Assembly (NCBI GenBank): GCA_963920665.1
Contig: OY987266.1
Location: forward strand, 21,440,248 to 21,504,247
From: Straminergon stramineum
Taxonomy: Eukaryota > Streptophyta > Bryopsida > Hypnales > Calliergonaceae
Reading direction: 5' to 3'
Length of the DNA: 64,000 bases
Numbering within the stretch: position 1 is the first letter of the stretch; every line of letters begins with the position of its first letter. Position numbers and translations under genes: made by a program. The notes under the pieces were generated by a model. The model searched no databases. It had not been told where the DNA came from and saw nothing but the letters and a program-made list of their open reading frames with translations. Below are positions 49,235 to 61,202 of this stretch, piece by piece.

Positions 49235-50312
49235 GGGTCATTGCAAGAAACACCGTCCATTTTCCGTAGCGTTTTGAAAAACCGGTTTGTATCCAACGCT
49301 ATAACTTTTGATTTATAAGCCCAATGCCCAAACAAAAAAATTCTATCGTAGAATTCTTGATTTCAATTGTACCCCTTATTTTTCAAAGAATTTAAAATTT
49401 TATTTTATCTTTTAAAATCAATTTCATTAATATGTCACACTTTTAGGTTTAGGGTTTTTTAATACAAAATACCAGTTCAAATTAATGATTTTTCACTGAA
49501 ATTTCTGTGGTATATTCCTACAGTAGGTAGACATGTCCCTACTAAAGGGCATCGAAAAAAACATTATTTTATGTCCTCCACGTTTGCACAAAGAGGCCTC
49601 CCTTACAAGTGCACCTATAAACATTAGAAATGTTTATTACCTCATTTTTTTAACCAAATCTCATCACCATGAAGTCTTTTCCAATGTCAAATTTTTAGTT
49701 TTTTTGAAAATTTATTTTCCTATTTTCTACAAATAAAAATGTCCCAATTGAATTTTCTTCACCAGAATTCTATGTCCAAAAAGTTGTCCCAGTAAATACA
49801 ATTGGGACATTTTCATTTGTAGAAAATAGGAAAATAAATTTTCAAAAAAATAAAAATTGACCATTGGAAAAGACTTCATAGTGATGAGATTTGATTTTTA
49901 AAATGAGGTCAAAATGGTTTCTAATGTTTACAAATGCACATGCAAAGGAGGCCTCTTTGCACAAACGTGGAGGACATAAAATAATGTTTTTTTAGATGCC
50001 CTTTGGTAGGCACATGTCTACCTACTATAGGAATATATCAAAGAAATTTCAACCAAAAATTATTATTTTGAACTCGTATTTAGTATAAAAAACCCTAAAC
50101 CTGAAAATGTGACATATTAATGAAATTAACATTTAAATGTAAAATAATTTTTTTAAATTTCTAAAAAATAAGAAATATGATGACAATCAAGTTAACTAGA
50201 AATAGATTTTTCATTTTTGGCATTGGATTTAAAATTCATAAGTTATAGTGGATGACAAGAGAGTCACTGTAATTGTGACGAGAAAATAGGTAGGTGTTTC
50301 TTGCAATGACCC
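49235..50312. mobile_element. 1.08-kb foldback element, family 'GGGTCATTGCAAGAAACAC', copy 2
   Basis: Identical termini GGGTCATTGCAAGAAACAC face each other and TTGT flanks both sides (49231-49234, 50313-50316). The arms stay complementary for about 500 bp each: left AAAATAGGAAAATAAATTTTC is mirrored on the right, as are the GGCCTCTTTGCACAAACGTG and ATAGGAATATA blocks. The two arms meet near 49745-49800 around AAAATGTCCCAATTG. The whole element could fold into one long hairpin. The frame at 49533-49736 is a by-product. It shares termini and a 4-bp TSD with 34050-34781. Confidence 0.88.
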
Positions 50313-50316
50313 TTGT

Positions 50317-52880
50317 ACACAAGTTAATTCTATCAATGCAAGATGTAGTAATTGTTCATATTGTATGTTTCTACTAAAGGAAAAAAAATTCCAAAATTTT
50401 GATGATCCTAGGGAAAAGAAGATGTCCCTTTCTTCTACCAACTTTATTATAAAATTGTAACCAAAACAACAAAAAATCAACAATTTTTTGTTCTAGGTAT
50501 TGGTGGTCACATCTTGACCAATTTAATACAATTTCTGTAAAGATGCCGAAAGATTTACGTTGTTCTAGGCACTTCAAATTTTCTTACCAAATCAATAAAA
50601 ATCCAATAGATTTTAAAAGTAAAAATTCATTATTTATATGTATACATGTGAATTCAACCATGATACATTGGATGGGGAATGTGGTTTTCAAGGGCAAGGT
50701 CCTAGGATCAAACCCGAATGCCAACACTTTTATTGATGTGGTAGTTGTTGTCAGTACTAACATGGTAGTTTTGACTTTTTGATGTGGCAATCTTTATTTT
50801 ATTTAAAAAAATTTCATTGTCCAAATCAATAGTTTCATGACAATAGATTTCAATGTAATTTTGACTAAGACAATGTGACCCAAATGATTGAAACAAACAA
50901 CAAATTTTTGTTTAATTTTTGTTGTTTTGGTCATGGGGATTACAATAGTGCAACAACCACCAAACAAATAAAATTAAAATGCTCTCTAGTATAAAAAGTC
51001 CATTTAAATACAAGTATTTTATCTTGCACTAAGTGAATTAATTTGTCTAATTTAATACTAGATTTTAACAATTGTGAATAGATTCTTAATAGAATCAAAC
51101 AAAAAAAGGCCAAAGAATATTTATAAAAATAGAATTTCACCAAATCTAATGCAAATAGAAATAGTAGTTTTGTCTAGTATTTTGGGGAATATAATTTTTT
51201 TTCAATTGGTGCATGGAAGCAAAAGCTATGCCATTCTAAGCTTGAAATCACAAAAAATTGAAATTAAAATTTTAAAGAATAAAATTGAAGTTTTTAAATA
51301 TATTCTTAGATTCTCCACTTAATTTTTCACCTAGGAACTTCATTGGCAATTGCTTTAGAAATACCATAAGACCTACTATAGGGTACATTTTAAATATTAG
51401 ATCTAAAGATTTTTAAAATATTCAAGTTCCTATAGCATCACTTTTGTGAAGCATAAAATATTACAACTACTATACAATACATTTTAATAGTCTACAATCC
51501 ATAATTTAGAAATGTACACAAAGGGTAAACAAAGAAAGAAGGGACGAACTTGCATGAGGAGCTTCTATTTTCCATCTACAAATGAAATAAATAATGAACA
51601 TCTCATTTTTAGATGTGTATTAGTACAATCAAGTTTTTTCTTTCAAGTAGGAACAATCAATGTACTACATCTTGAAATATAAACTCCAAATCCAATCTTC
51701 TTGTTGGCACATTTTATAAAATTTTGGGACCCTAAACCATTACATTTGTAAATGCATAAATTCGGGCTTAGCCAATATAATATTGCTTATGAATAATTTA
51801 TTTTTTGTGATTTTTTCTCCTATTGTACATGTATGATTCATTTGTACAATTTGTCTCTATGAATTGTTTGACATATGATCTTTGCATGTGTGCTACTTAT
51901 GCAAGTTGTGTTCAATTGTAGTTAGAGTGTACATATTGTACTCATCAACCCTAAAACCACATATAAATTTTTGAATTATAGATGGGACATGTTTAAACAC
52001 CTCAAATTTCAGTTTAAACCGTACCTTAGGGTGTAGAAAAATGGATGAAAAGTATAAGTAGAGAAAATAGGAACAAATCTATTGTGAAATAATAGCTAAA
52101 TAGCCCCCATAATAAATAAAAAATTGATGCAAATATATATGGATTATAAGGTATAGTGAAGAACCTAGGATTTTTCAACTTTAAAAATTTTAATTTTAAA
52201 ATCTATAATGCAATAATTTAAGTAAAGAAGATTCAAAGTCAAACAAGGTGTAGAAAAACTTATTTTCTTCACTTTAAACAAAAATACATTGCAATCTAAG
52301 TGGTCAAAGTTTTTGAATTTTTTCTACACATTCTTAAACTAGTCTAGTAAAAGATAGATATGCCAAAAACTTAATTCATTTTTTTTCTTTCCAATAGTAA
52401 TGGCAATTCTAAGTGTTTTTTGAGGAAGAAAGCCTTAAAACTTTAGGAATTATGGAAGTTGACTATCACATACAATACCACCAACATAATAAAAAATAAT
52501 CGGTTGCCTCATTATAAACAAGAACAACATAATTACACTTCAAGAGGCTTTGTCTCTATAGCCTTGGTTCACTTTTCAAATAAAGTAGCTACTCCAACCT
52601 CCTCCAAGGATCTTTTATTGGTGCAAAGCCTCCTCCCCTTTGTCTAACAAGGGCTAAGGGCTACCGAATTGTAAACATAAATCCCCATCAAGAAATATCC
52701 CATTCATTTTGTGGGAGGATTATTTCCCATAATCCCCTCCTACCACACGAAATCCACATAATTAGTAATAATGGATTTTTCATTCATCCATTTCATATTT
52801 CATCGATTTCTATCCATTTTTAGATAGGCATTCACATGAAGCAATATCCTTGTTGTCGGAAATTCTGAAAACTAAAATTT
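50317..52880. other. Very AT-rich stretch without recognised genes
   Basis: Short frames on both strands, none recognised. No terminal repeats were identified. Confidence 0.4.
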
Positions 52881-53116
52881 GATTTGTTTTGGATGATGAA
52901 GACATAGATTACTCACAATGTGGAAAAGCAGCTATTGTATCCCTCATTAAAAGTTATATGCCCAACAATTGGTCATTAGTCTTAATGGGTGTTGCTAATC
53001 AAGTGTCCAACATATTATCAAAACTATCAATGAAAACATCCAAAATCTATGTTATAGAGTCTTCAAAAGACCGATTAGAAGAACTAAGACGGATGATTGC
53101 TCTAGGATCCAAGTGA
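52880..53116 (+). repeat. Inverted duplication, left arm, with open frame
   Basis: From TTGTTTTGGATGATGAAGA to ATGATTGCT this segment matches the reverse complement of 53500-53722 with only a few differences. The frame (52889-53116) reads DYSQCGKAAIVSLIKSYMPN, then ESSKDRLEELRRMIAL. The peptide is unrecognised. The arm starts and stops abruptly relative to the right arm. Confidence 0.85.
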
Positions 53117-53499
53117 CATTCAATGTAGTTTATTTTAGTACAATATAGAATTCTTATGTATTATTACTAAAGATATAAAAAAAACTCTTCATTGCTTCAC
53201 ATTTGGTTGCATAGATTGATAGTAGCTATTTTTATATTTGACTTTCATTTTTTTCATTATCATTTTTTATTCTAATAAAACATTCATTTTTAAAATTTGT
53301 TTTACAAATTCTTTACCAACATCTTACAATCAACAGTAATGCAAATAGTTTCAATCCTTGCTTCCTAACATGAAATCACCTTTATCAAATTTTCCACTAT
53401 TTATTTTGGTTTAAAAAAAATTATTTAATTTCTCTACTATCAATATTATTATTGACCTAAAATAGAAGAGTGTGACCATAAGGCTCTATTTTATCTAAA

Positions 53500-53770
53500 G
53501 CAATCATCTGTCTTAGTTCTTCTAATCAATCTTTTGAAGACTCTATAACATAGATTTTGGATGTTTTCATTGGTAGTTTTGATAATATGTTGGACACTTG
53601 ATTAGCAACACCTATTAAGACTAATGACCAATTGTTGGGCATATAACTTTTAATGAGGGATACAATAGCTACTTTTCCACATTGTGAGTAATCCGTCTCT
53701 TCATCATCCAAAACAAATTGAATTTTAGGATCAACATCACTAGAAAAATTTGGTCTGAAATTGGTGTTTC
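53500..53770 (-). pseudogene. Unrecognised coding fragment, right arm of inverted duplication
   Basis: The minus frame extends further upstream than its inverted partner, with NFSSDVDPKIQFVLDDEE before the shared part, possibly starting after an acceptor-like TTTCAG near 53757. It then reads DYSQCGKVAIVSLIKSYMPN and has one stop where the left arm has CGA (ESSKD then TGA). This copy looks like the parent and the left arm the partial duplicate. The spacer between arms is about 390 bp. The protein family is unknown. Confidence 0.6.
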
Positions 53771-54399
53771 TAATTGAAGATGAAACTATATGGCTACTTC
53801 AATGAAACGATATTTTTTTGAATTTGTAAACTAATAATGCAAGTAATGCAATATTTTATGAGAGTCTAAAAGTGATCTTCTAATCGAAAATGAAATGAAA
53901 AATATATTTGAAAGCAATTCTATTTATACGGGAATACAAAAAAGATTTTAAAGTAAAAGAAGAAAAAAAAGTAAAAGAAAAAAAGTAAATTAAAAATATA
54001 CAAAGTAAAAGAAGTAAAGTAATTGTTGATCAAAGTGAAATTAAGTTTGTTATACTTCTTGAAGTAAAAGAAGTTCCCACGTTCCCCGATCCAAGGTTCC
54101 CAACAATCCAACGAAGTTCCCCATTAGGGGAGCGTAAGGGGTTCCTAACGGGGCCCATAAAAATGATCTTGCTCATTAATTTGTACAAATTATTTCAAGA
54201 ATGGACTTAAAATCTAAGGACATTAAATATCAAATGTGATCAAATAAATAAAAAAATATATGTATATATGATTATGTATTTCAATTATACATATAAATGA
54301 AGAATTGGAAAAAATGATTGATTTCATTTTATTAAAAAAATCTTTAATATCAGTTATTTCATATAAAAAATAAACTTTATTGATTACATGTATAGTTAG

Positions 54400-55080
54400 G
54401 CATTGTATTTGGAAGTTTAAATGCACAATATATTGGTTTGTGATCATCTGGCAAAAGGTGCATCCGCAACACCGTACTTTGTATCTTGACCTAGGGTATT
54501 TGTCCAAATATGATCTATTAATGAATTTAATTTGGTAGTAGGTGTTGATAGTTGTTGTTTGAAGTGGTGTTTAGACATGACTTGAATAAGTTGTTGAGAA
54601 TTATTGTCTTTGTTATTTTTCATACATAAATTTACATTAAAATCTCCAAGAATAAGAATAGGACATGTTAATAGTACTTTAGAAATTAGTTCTTTTATAA
54701 TTTGAAGAAACATTGACATAGAAGTAGAATGAGATCGATAAACAATTATTACATGAATAGCACTCCGAGTGCTTTCATTAAATGTTGCTCCTATAAATTC
54801 AGATCTATTGTGATTTTTTATTGAATGTGTTGAACATGTTTTGTTTTTATTATACAACAAAAGTAGACTGTGTTTGTCAAATGTATGATATAGTTGTATT
54901 TGGATGTATCTATAAATTGTGATACTTCTTGTGCAAGCTTTACCTTGGTTTCTTGAAAACATAGTATGTGGAATGATTGAAGATTATGATCACTTTGTAT
55001 GTCATATAATCATATAGATGTTTAGATAAAGAATTAATATTAATGCTTTGAATGATTATATGTGAATGGCACATGGTTTT
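54400..55080 (-). pseudogene. EEP-type endonuclease domain of the Helentron
   Basis: The main open part is 54444-54962. Landmarks of the endonuclease/exonuclease/phosphatase fold occur in order: QSININSL (N motif, near 55060), FQETKV (metal-binding Glu, near 54955), then CPILILGDFNVNL (the G-D-F-N motif), and LIDHIWTN. The final catalytic motif PDDHKPIYCAF is present but one frame away (about 54420-54455). A single small indel thus separates it from the rest. Such endonucleases follow the helicase in Helentrons and resemble those of non-LTR retrotransposons, which is the main alternative. The helicase C-terminus immediately upstream on the same strand argues for the Helentron. Confidence 0.78.
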
Positions 55081-55089
55081 TAACATTGT

Positions 55090-56500
55090 TACAAATAAGT
55101 TCCATTTTGTTGTTGACTTTAATCGTTCCATTTCTAAAGAAATTGAATTATCTACATGAAAATTTGACATGCTTAACAAATATAATAGATACAATTTTTC
55201 TTTTGTTCTAATATGAGACAAAGCAGTATATGTAAGTCCATGCTTGTTGACACCTTTTGGACTAAATACCATTTCATCTAAAGATAAACCTTGAGAACAA
55301 TTAATGGTTTTTGCAGTTGCTAATTGTATTGGAAATTGAATGCTAGTGATGAGATGTGTTCAGGTTTGTCCAAACATCATTTCTTCTATCTTTGTATAAA
55401 TGAGCATTTGCCAAACGTGTTAAATTTTTGACTTTTGCATTTAAAAATTCTATGAAACTATATTTTTTTGAATTTGTAATAATTGATGTTTTGAAAAGAC
55501 CATTAGCTCCATTAACTAAACCATCATGTGTAGCATAATTTCCTACATAAAGTTCTACTAGCATGTCTTTTTTTACTTTTATTATCGTATGTAATCCATC
55601 AATTTTACTAGGATCATTGGAAATTTCAAATGATGTAGATAAAAAAGAGTGTCGAATATCAATTGTTGTTAAATGATATGTAGGTCCTTCAGCTTGATAA
55701 AAAACTTTTATGTTATGTGTTGTTGTATCTTTATTCATAAAAAACAAGTGTGGAATAGTGAAATCATTTGGAGGTGTTTTCAAGCATAATGTATTGATCA
55801 TATTAACATCTACAATGGTTTGAGTGGTTCTTTGAAACCTATTCAATATGTCAATAAACATTGGATTGTTTTGTTGCATCATAGTAGTTAGTTCATAACA
55901 TTGTATACATTCATACAAAAAACTAGGTGCTAAAGAGTTTAGTCCATGATTTAATTTTTGAAAGACCCATTTATCTCTAATGGGAGGCACTTGATAAAAA
56001 TCACCACAAACTATAATGTCGAGTCCACCAAAAAATTTGATTCAAACATGTTTAATAGAACGAAGTCTTTGGTCAATTGCATCCAATATCCTTGCTCCAA
56101 CAAGTGATATTTCATCTATTATTATTAATTTTATTCGTTTGTATTGATCAATTAATTTATTTAGCAATTATGATGATAATTTTTCAATGTTTGATAATGA
56201 TTGATTTATTGGAATGTGTAAAGTTAAATGTATAGTACATCCATCTATATAAAATGCAGATTTTTCGGTATATGCCATCAATAGTGCTTTTGATTTTAAA
56301 GCATCTAATTCTATATCACTATGATAAAATTGCAATAATCCTTGTATAATAAGTTGTAACATGAATGTTTTACTAGTACCAACACCATCGATTAGGAATA
56401 AATGCATAAGAATATTTGTCTTAAAACGCTTTCAATACATGAAGTCATCGTAAATTGCTCTTTGTTCTTCATTTAGATTGCGAAGTAATTTGAAAAAATC
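55090..56500 (-). pseudogene. Pif1-like helicase domain of the Helentron
   Basis: Frames 56168-56407, ~55995-56160, 55343-55990 and 54940-55310 are consecutive. Motifs in order: LNEEQRAIYDDF (just before motif I), LIDGVGTSKTF (Walker A; the usual GK[T/S] glycine is Ser), LIIIDEISLVGARILD (Walker B), GDFYQVPP (motif III), VELYVGNYATHDGLVNGANG (between III and V), then QLATAKTINCSQGLSLDE and LTYTALSHIRTKEKLYLL (motifs V-VI). The helicase unwinds DNA during rolling-circle transposition. Three or more stops interrupt it. Confidence 0.88.
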
Positions 56501-56899
56501 TAATTCATTCTTTAAATCAACATTCCATAAAGTGTGATGTTCTAAACCTTGATGAGTGTAATGTCTTGCATGTGGTGTTATATATATATGAAGCAAGATC
56601 ATATTTCTCAATGTTTTTTGTACTTGTACACAAATCCATTGTATTTGCTTCTATATCATCCCATATATCGTATTTTTTGTCAGTTTGTAATTTATTTGCA
56701 ATTTCTTGAAGACGGTCTTGTTCTTCATTACAATCTTCTTGTATAGTTGTGGCAATTTGATAATTGAATTTTTTACTTACATTAATAACATCGTTGACTT
56801 TCTCATCATAAGCTTCTTTCCAAGTCTCCTTGTTATTTTTTTGAGAAGTTTTTGTGTTAGAAAATGGTACATATAATAATAATTGTTCTCTTGCCCAAT

Positions 56900-57576
56900 T
56901 TTCTAAATCTTTGTGTTTGTTCTAATGAACAAACCTTATAATTTTAGATGTTCAACATTTTGTTATTTTATTTTTTAACCAATAATAATTTGATGCAAAT
57001 TCTGCTAAACATATATGATTCAATGAGTGAGGTCTTTCTATGTACCTATCAATAATGGATTTGCACATAACATCAAAAGATTCATGGTCCAATTTTGATA
57101 ATGTTTCTTGTGGTTTTAAAAAAGAAAGCACGTTCTTCAGGTGGTGATGTATTTATAAATTTAAATGTTAGTGAACTATGATACAGAGGTAAGGAAAGAA
57201 TGATATAAATAGCGAGTTGCATTGACATTTGTTGTGCATTCAAAAATGCATTACCAAGTTTTAATATCTGTTTATCAGCATCTATTTTATCTCCTACACA
57301 TTTTTGAATAATTATTTTTAATTCAGTGGTTATACTTTTGTCAACTTTTGTCATGTATGAAGTACAATAGGTAGTTGCAGCATAAGGATCTAGTATAAAT
57401 TGAATATCTATGTTGGTGTACCACGTATTTGCTAGAATTTTATTGAATGCATTAGTACATGTATTAGAAAGTTTTTGTTTCAAAAATACTTGCGGTCTTT
57501 TACGTTGAGTATGTAAACAAATAATGTAAGTTGAGTTGTCTATATTGAAACGTAGTAGAAATTCATCAAAAGTCAT
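56900..57576 (-). pseudogene. Rep C-terminal part of the Helentron
   Basis: The open frame at 57082-57576 reads DIQFILDPYAATTYCTSY followed by MTK, the tyrosine-containing stretch that follows the HUH motif in Helitron Rep proteins. Downstream codons (another frame, ~56890-57060) read RPHSLNHICLAEFASNYYWL and NWAREQLLLYVPFS, the typical Rep-helicase connector. The tyrosine is the expected covalent-link residue. A stop at 57577 separates this from the HUH part. Confidence 0.82.
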
Positions 57577-57579
57577 TCT

Positions 57580-58007
57580 AATCCAGTGCCTAGCTCTTTT
57601 AAAAAGTCAAATATGTCTTTATATTTATTTTTGTAGTAATTTGGATTTTCTATATCTTTACAATCAATTGGTTCTAAAATCATCGTTTTTTCCATTGGTG
57701 GAAGGGGATAATGAAATCTACATACCAGTTGTCCTTTTTTTCTACATGTTCATGAAGGCTTATGAGTTTGAGCTTCTTGTAAAGGAGTAAGAAGTAATGA
57801 TTTTTCTAATGTAATATATTTATCAACAAAAGCAAGAATTTCTTCATTGGAATTTATTTTATATTTTGGTGCATTTTTTTTTATCCATATTACCGCATGT
57901 TCATGTTCGCTACCTCTATGTTGAAATTCGGTAATGAAAAAGAAATCTACCACTTCACCTATAATCGAAGCTTCTTTTTTAATTAATTTTTGAATGTTGC
58001 AATGCAA
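57580..58007 (-). pseudogene. HUH endonuclease motif region of the Helentron Rep
   Basis: The frame reads FFFITEFQHRGSEHEHAVIW, in which H-E-H is the HUH metal-binding motif of Helitron Rep (usually EFQ.RG..H.H). Past the 57750 end, in a shifted frame, it continues with QLVCRFHYPLPPMEKT, the C-x2-Y/F-P motif seen just after HUH in these proteins, up to a stop at 57577. HUH nucleases nick one DNA strand and hold it through tyrosine. Confidence 0.88.
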
Positions 58008-58085
58008 TTATTATAATATAATGCAAATGTCACTAGATCAGACCTTATTAGTGTTGCTATATGAATAGACTCAAGAAAATTGAAA

Positions 58086-58340
58086 TCAAGTAAATTTAAA
58101 TGTTTGGTGCAGTTTTATTTGTACAAAGCTTGTATTAGAGGTGTCTATAGATGCTTTGCACTTGTCAAGGTAATGAAAAATGTTGGAGGACCTAATTCTC
58201 TTATCATTGCAAATAAACTTTTTTTGTAGTCCTTCTAAATAATTAGGTGATGTATGTAACCTTTCTAAATCACAAAATCCAATGTATGATTGTAAAATTT
58301 TATCTAAATTAGGTTCTTTAGCACCTTCAACAACTGTCAA
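58086..58340 (-). pseudogene. Helentron Rep segment preceding HUH
   Basis: Open codons GKLSGRTLTVVEGAKEPNLD, then LDKILQSYIGFCDLERLHTS, correspond to the stretch between the Helitron N-terminal domain and the HUH motif. It is collinear with its neighbours and separated from them by stops. Confidence 0.65.
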
Positions 58341-58483
58341 AGTTCTTCCACTTAACTTTCCTTTTCTAATTCGAATCCAACTAGAATTTTTAACCTTTTC
58401 AATACAAATATTAGTTGCTTTGAAGAAAACGTTTTGAATATTTGTTGTAAAATTATGACTTTTATGTAGTAGTTCCCATTTTG

Positions 58484-59044
58484 CTATATTATAATAAGAG
58501 AAATTATTATATATTTTTTGATTTCGAGGATGACAAAAAACAAGGTTGGAAAATTAAGTTCTTCACTATGTTTATCTTTGAAGATTCCTATAGGATGGTA
58601 TCCTTCACTAGGTGCAATAAGTAAACCATTTTTATTACGTGCAATCAATGGTATTTTATCATAATCTTGTATAATTTCATAATCTAAAACATTATGCACC
58701 AATGTTTCTATAAAATCATCTTTTGTTTCTTCTTGAAAATTGTCTTGGTTTGCAATGTCGTCTACAAAAATATCATTTCCAATCTTTGTTTGGAAATGTA
58801 TAGCAAACAAACTATTCTATAAAGGATGAACTTGAACATTTAATTCTCTATACAATAGAATATTCAACAAATCTTTTACTACTACCATAATCATATAAGG
58901 ACATATATTTCCAGACATAAAAGGAGATTTCTACACTAAACAACGTTTTAGAAGAACCCCTATTGTACCACCATCCTCAGGTAAATGAAGAAGGATTGAT
59001 TGTGTTTTAACAATATTTGCAGGAACATTTATAACACTACCATG
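58484..59044 (-). pseudogene. Helentron N-terminal region, part after the LTR insertion
   Basis: Just left of the LTR the codons read MHGSVINVPANIVKTQSILL, then LSGN-like FMSGNICPY, and in frame 58484-58810 LLIAPSEGYHPIGIFKDKHS followed by EELNFPTLFF. These are standard landmarks of the Helitron_like_N domain (GQY..HG.VINVP; AP.E...P...F.D...EEL.FPTLF). The LTR splits the first motif. Confidence 0.85.
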
Positions 59045-60346
59045 TGTAAGCCCCCGATTCATCACTAAGACTCACTTTTTTCTCTTCTTCTTTTTTTCTT
59101 ATTTCCAGTGTAGTTTTATATACAAAAAGCCCTCAAAAGAATGTAGAATCAAAATAGGTGTGTCACTAACCAATATAGTATTTGGTTTAGAATTAGAATA
59201 TTATAACTAGAACACTCCAAACCACGACTTGTACGTAGTTTAGAACCCAATTAATCATGGTAAATTGGTGGATTATGTGTTATAAGCACATCAAGTTTGA
59301 ACTCCGCATATGAGAGACATCTCTAGGATAATATTGATTGAAGTGAATCTAGTCAGGTATTTAGGTTAGTTCCCGGAGATAGGTTCCACTTTTCCCATCC
59401 CATCGACAAAATAGTAGAACCCCAATTGTTGGCTTACAAGTTTTGAAAATACCAAGACGAGACCATGGAGGAATCTACGTCCAAAGGAGGCTGATTTGGG
59501 GGTTAACACCACGACTAGGACTCAAGGGCAAAATTGGTACGTTGAAATTCCCTCTGGTGTGGAAGATTCTTTGGCCACTAATAATTAAACGAGGGGGTGG
59601 ATTTTATTCCCCCTAGAAAAATGTTTAGAGTAAGAATATGAGCCTATACATGTGTTGTAAAATTCCATGAGAAGTTCTACAAAAAGTTTCAAAATTTTTG
59701 ATAGTCAGAAGATGCCTTTCTGGACAGTCAGCTACCCAAACCTAAGACGGGAAATTCCTAGAAATTACCCATGTGGTGGTAAAATCTCACTAAAAATTAG
59801 AATTGATTTTTTTACATTAATAAGCCGCCCCGACAAGTTTCAAGACATTCTAATAGTCAGAGGTACCCAAACCTTTGAGATTCCTTGACAACCGACATAA
59901 TTTAAAGTTCATAGTAGAGTTGACCAATGGAACAAGAGCATACAGAAGCAGAATGAGGTCCAAGATAGGTCTTTCTTTACTCCTCCATAGCTACTTAAGA
60001 GCCTAGGCTATTTACTTTTTCCAAAAAAGTCAAACCCCCAAAGTTGGATTTTACCTAATTTTAGCGTTAAGTTGGCACTAGGTTTCGTTGAGATTTTGAA
60101 GTTCAGAAAAGAAGTAGGGAATCCTAGTGAAGGAAAAATGTCCTTCTGAAGCCCATGGTGCAATCCATTTGTGACTTGGAATTAATCTCCAAAAGTTAGG
60201 TTTACGGACCAACATAGAAAGTGAAAGTCAAGGGATATAAGGTTTTGTCAAAGGATGTAGGGTTCCAATGGTTGAAATGAAGTTCCCTTAGGCTTATTTG
60301 GAGTGCACTTCAAGGTTTGTAAGGAGGAGGGGTGCCCTTGAAAGAG

Positions 60347-60353
60347 TATATAA
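60347..60353 (+). promoter_or_regulatory. TATA element of the solo LTR
   Basis: TATATAA lies 1.3 kb into the LTR, followed by a pyrimidine-rich CTCCCCTCTTCCTC leader. This is the expected arrangement for the LTR promoter. Confidence 0.55.
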
Positions 60354-60460
60354 GGAGCTCCCCTCTTCCTCTAAATTCCTCTCTCACTTTTGTAGCATCA
60401 TGCCACTTTAAGTTTTGGCCCTTTAGGCCACATTTTGTATTCATTCTCTGTGTCATTTTG

Positions 60461-60662
60461 GAGAAACTCTGGTTGGAACAGAGCTCTCAAAGTCCCTAGT
60501 TGTTAGTGTCATTTGGAGAAGCTCTAGTTGGAACAAAACTCTCAAAGTCCATGGTTGTCAATATTTGTTGGAGAAGCACTGGTTGGAACAGAGCTCTCAA
60601 GGTCCAAGGTTGTCAATGTTAATTGGAGAAGCTCTAGTTGGAATAGAGTTCTCAAAGTTCAA
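60461..60662 (+). repeat. Four-copy ~55-bp tandem repeat inside the solo LTR
   Basis: TGGAGAA(A/G)C(T/A)CT(G/A)GTTGGAA recurs at 60461, 60514, 60569 and 60624, each followed by CTCTCAAAGTCC. It lies downstream of the TATA element, in the presumed R/U5 region. Confidence 0.9.
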
Positions 60663-60707
60663 TTACGAATTAGTCTAGTAATGGTGTTATAAAATTTGAG
60701 GTTAATC

Positions 60708-60941
60708 CACTATAAGAAACTTGCGTCTTAGGTGACGTTTTGTAATTTTTCAGATGGATTTTAGGTGACATCAAGAAAAACAACTTGTATTTTTTTGTCA
60801 ATAATCACATCCAATATAATATCTAGTTGTTATATTGAATGTGATTATTGACAAAAAACACAAGTTGTTTTTCTTGATGTTACTTAAAATCCATCTGAAA
60901 AAATTACAAAACGTCACCTAAGACAGGGGTTTCTTATAGTG
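60708..60941. mobile_element. Hairpin CACTA-type MITE nested in the LTR, 234 bp
   Basis: The ends are CACTATAAGAAAC and its inverse. The arms pair along their length (TTAGGTGACGTTTTGTAATT; TGTCAATAATCACATCCAAT) around a short centre near 60830. ATC flanks both sides (60705-60707, 60942-60944). Confidence 0.92.
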
Positions 60942-61202
60942 ATCCCTCCATACGGCAAAGCTTTGACTTCAAGTAGATTAAGAAGTTGTCTTAAGTCTAG
61001 TTCTCAAAACCTTTTTTGGAAACCCCTAGTTTAGTCCCAAAAGATTTTACAAGTGTATGACAAGTAGGACATTTAGAAAGATTCATTGCTTGCAAGGCAC
61101 AATGGACCGCGCTTAGACACCCAAAAGTAGGAGTCCTTTAATCAACCCTCAGAACTTGGTTGTGCTCGCAATTTACCAAGGGTGGATAAATCGGCGCTCA
61201 CA

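Larger units (their letters stand above)
59045..61202 (+). mobile_element. Solo LTR, 2158 bp, inserted in the Helentron
   Basis: It starts TGTAAGCCCCCGATTC and ends ATCGGCGCTCACA, so the ends are TGT..ACA. CCATG flanks both sides (59040-59044, 61203-61207), a 5-bp duplication as made by retroviral-type integrases. No primer-binding site or coding region follows, so it is a solo LTR left by recombination. TATATAAGG at 60347-60355 followed by CTCCCCTCTTCC-type leader fits a U3 promoter reading plus. Four ~55-bp tandem units (TGGAGAAGCTCTAGTTGG) lie at 60461-60662. A CACTA MITE is nested at 60708-60941. The superfamily (Ty3 or Ty1) cannot be told. Confidence 0.85.

Noticed and set aside
54100..54165. 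GC-rich GTTCCCC...AGGGGAGCG stretch as the Helentron 3' hairpin
   Set aside because: A short stem (CCCC-ATTA-GGGG) exists, but no comparison copy is available to show that the element ends here.
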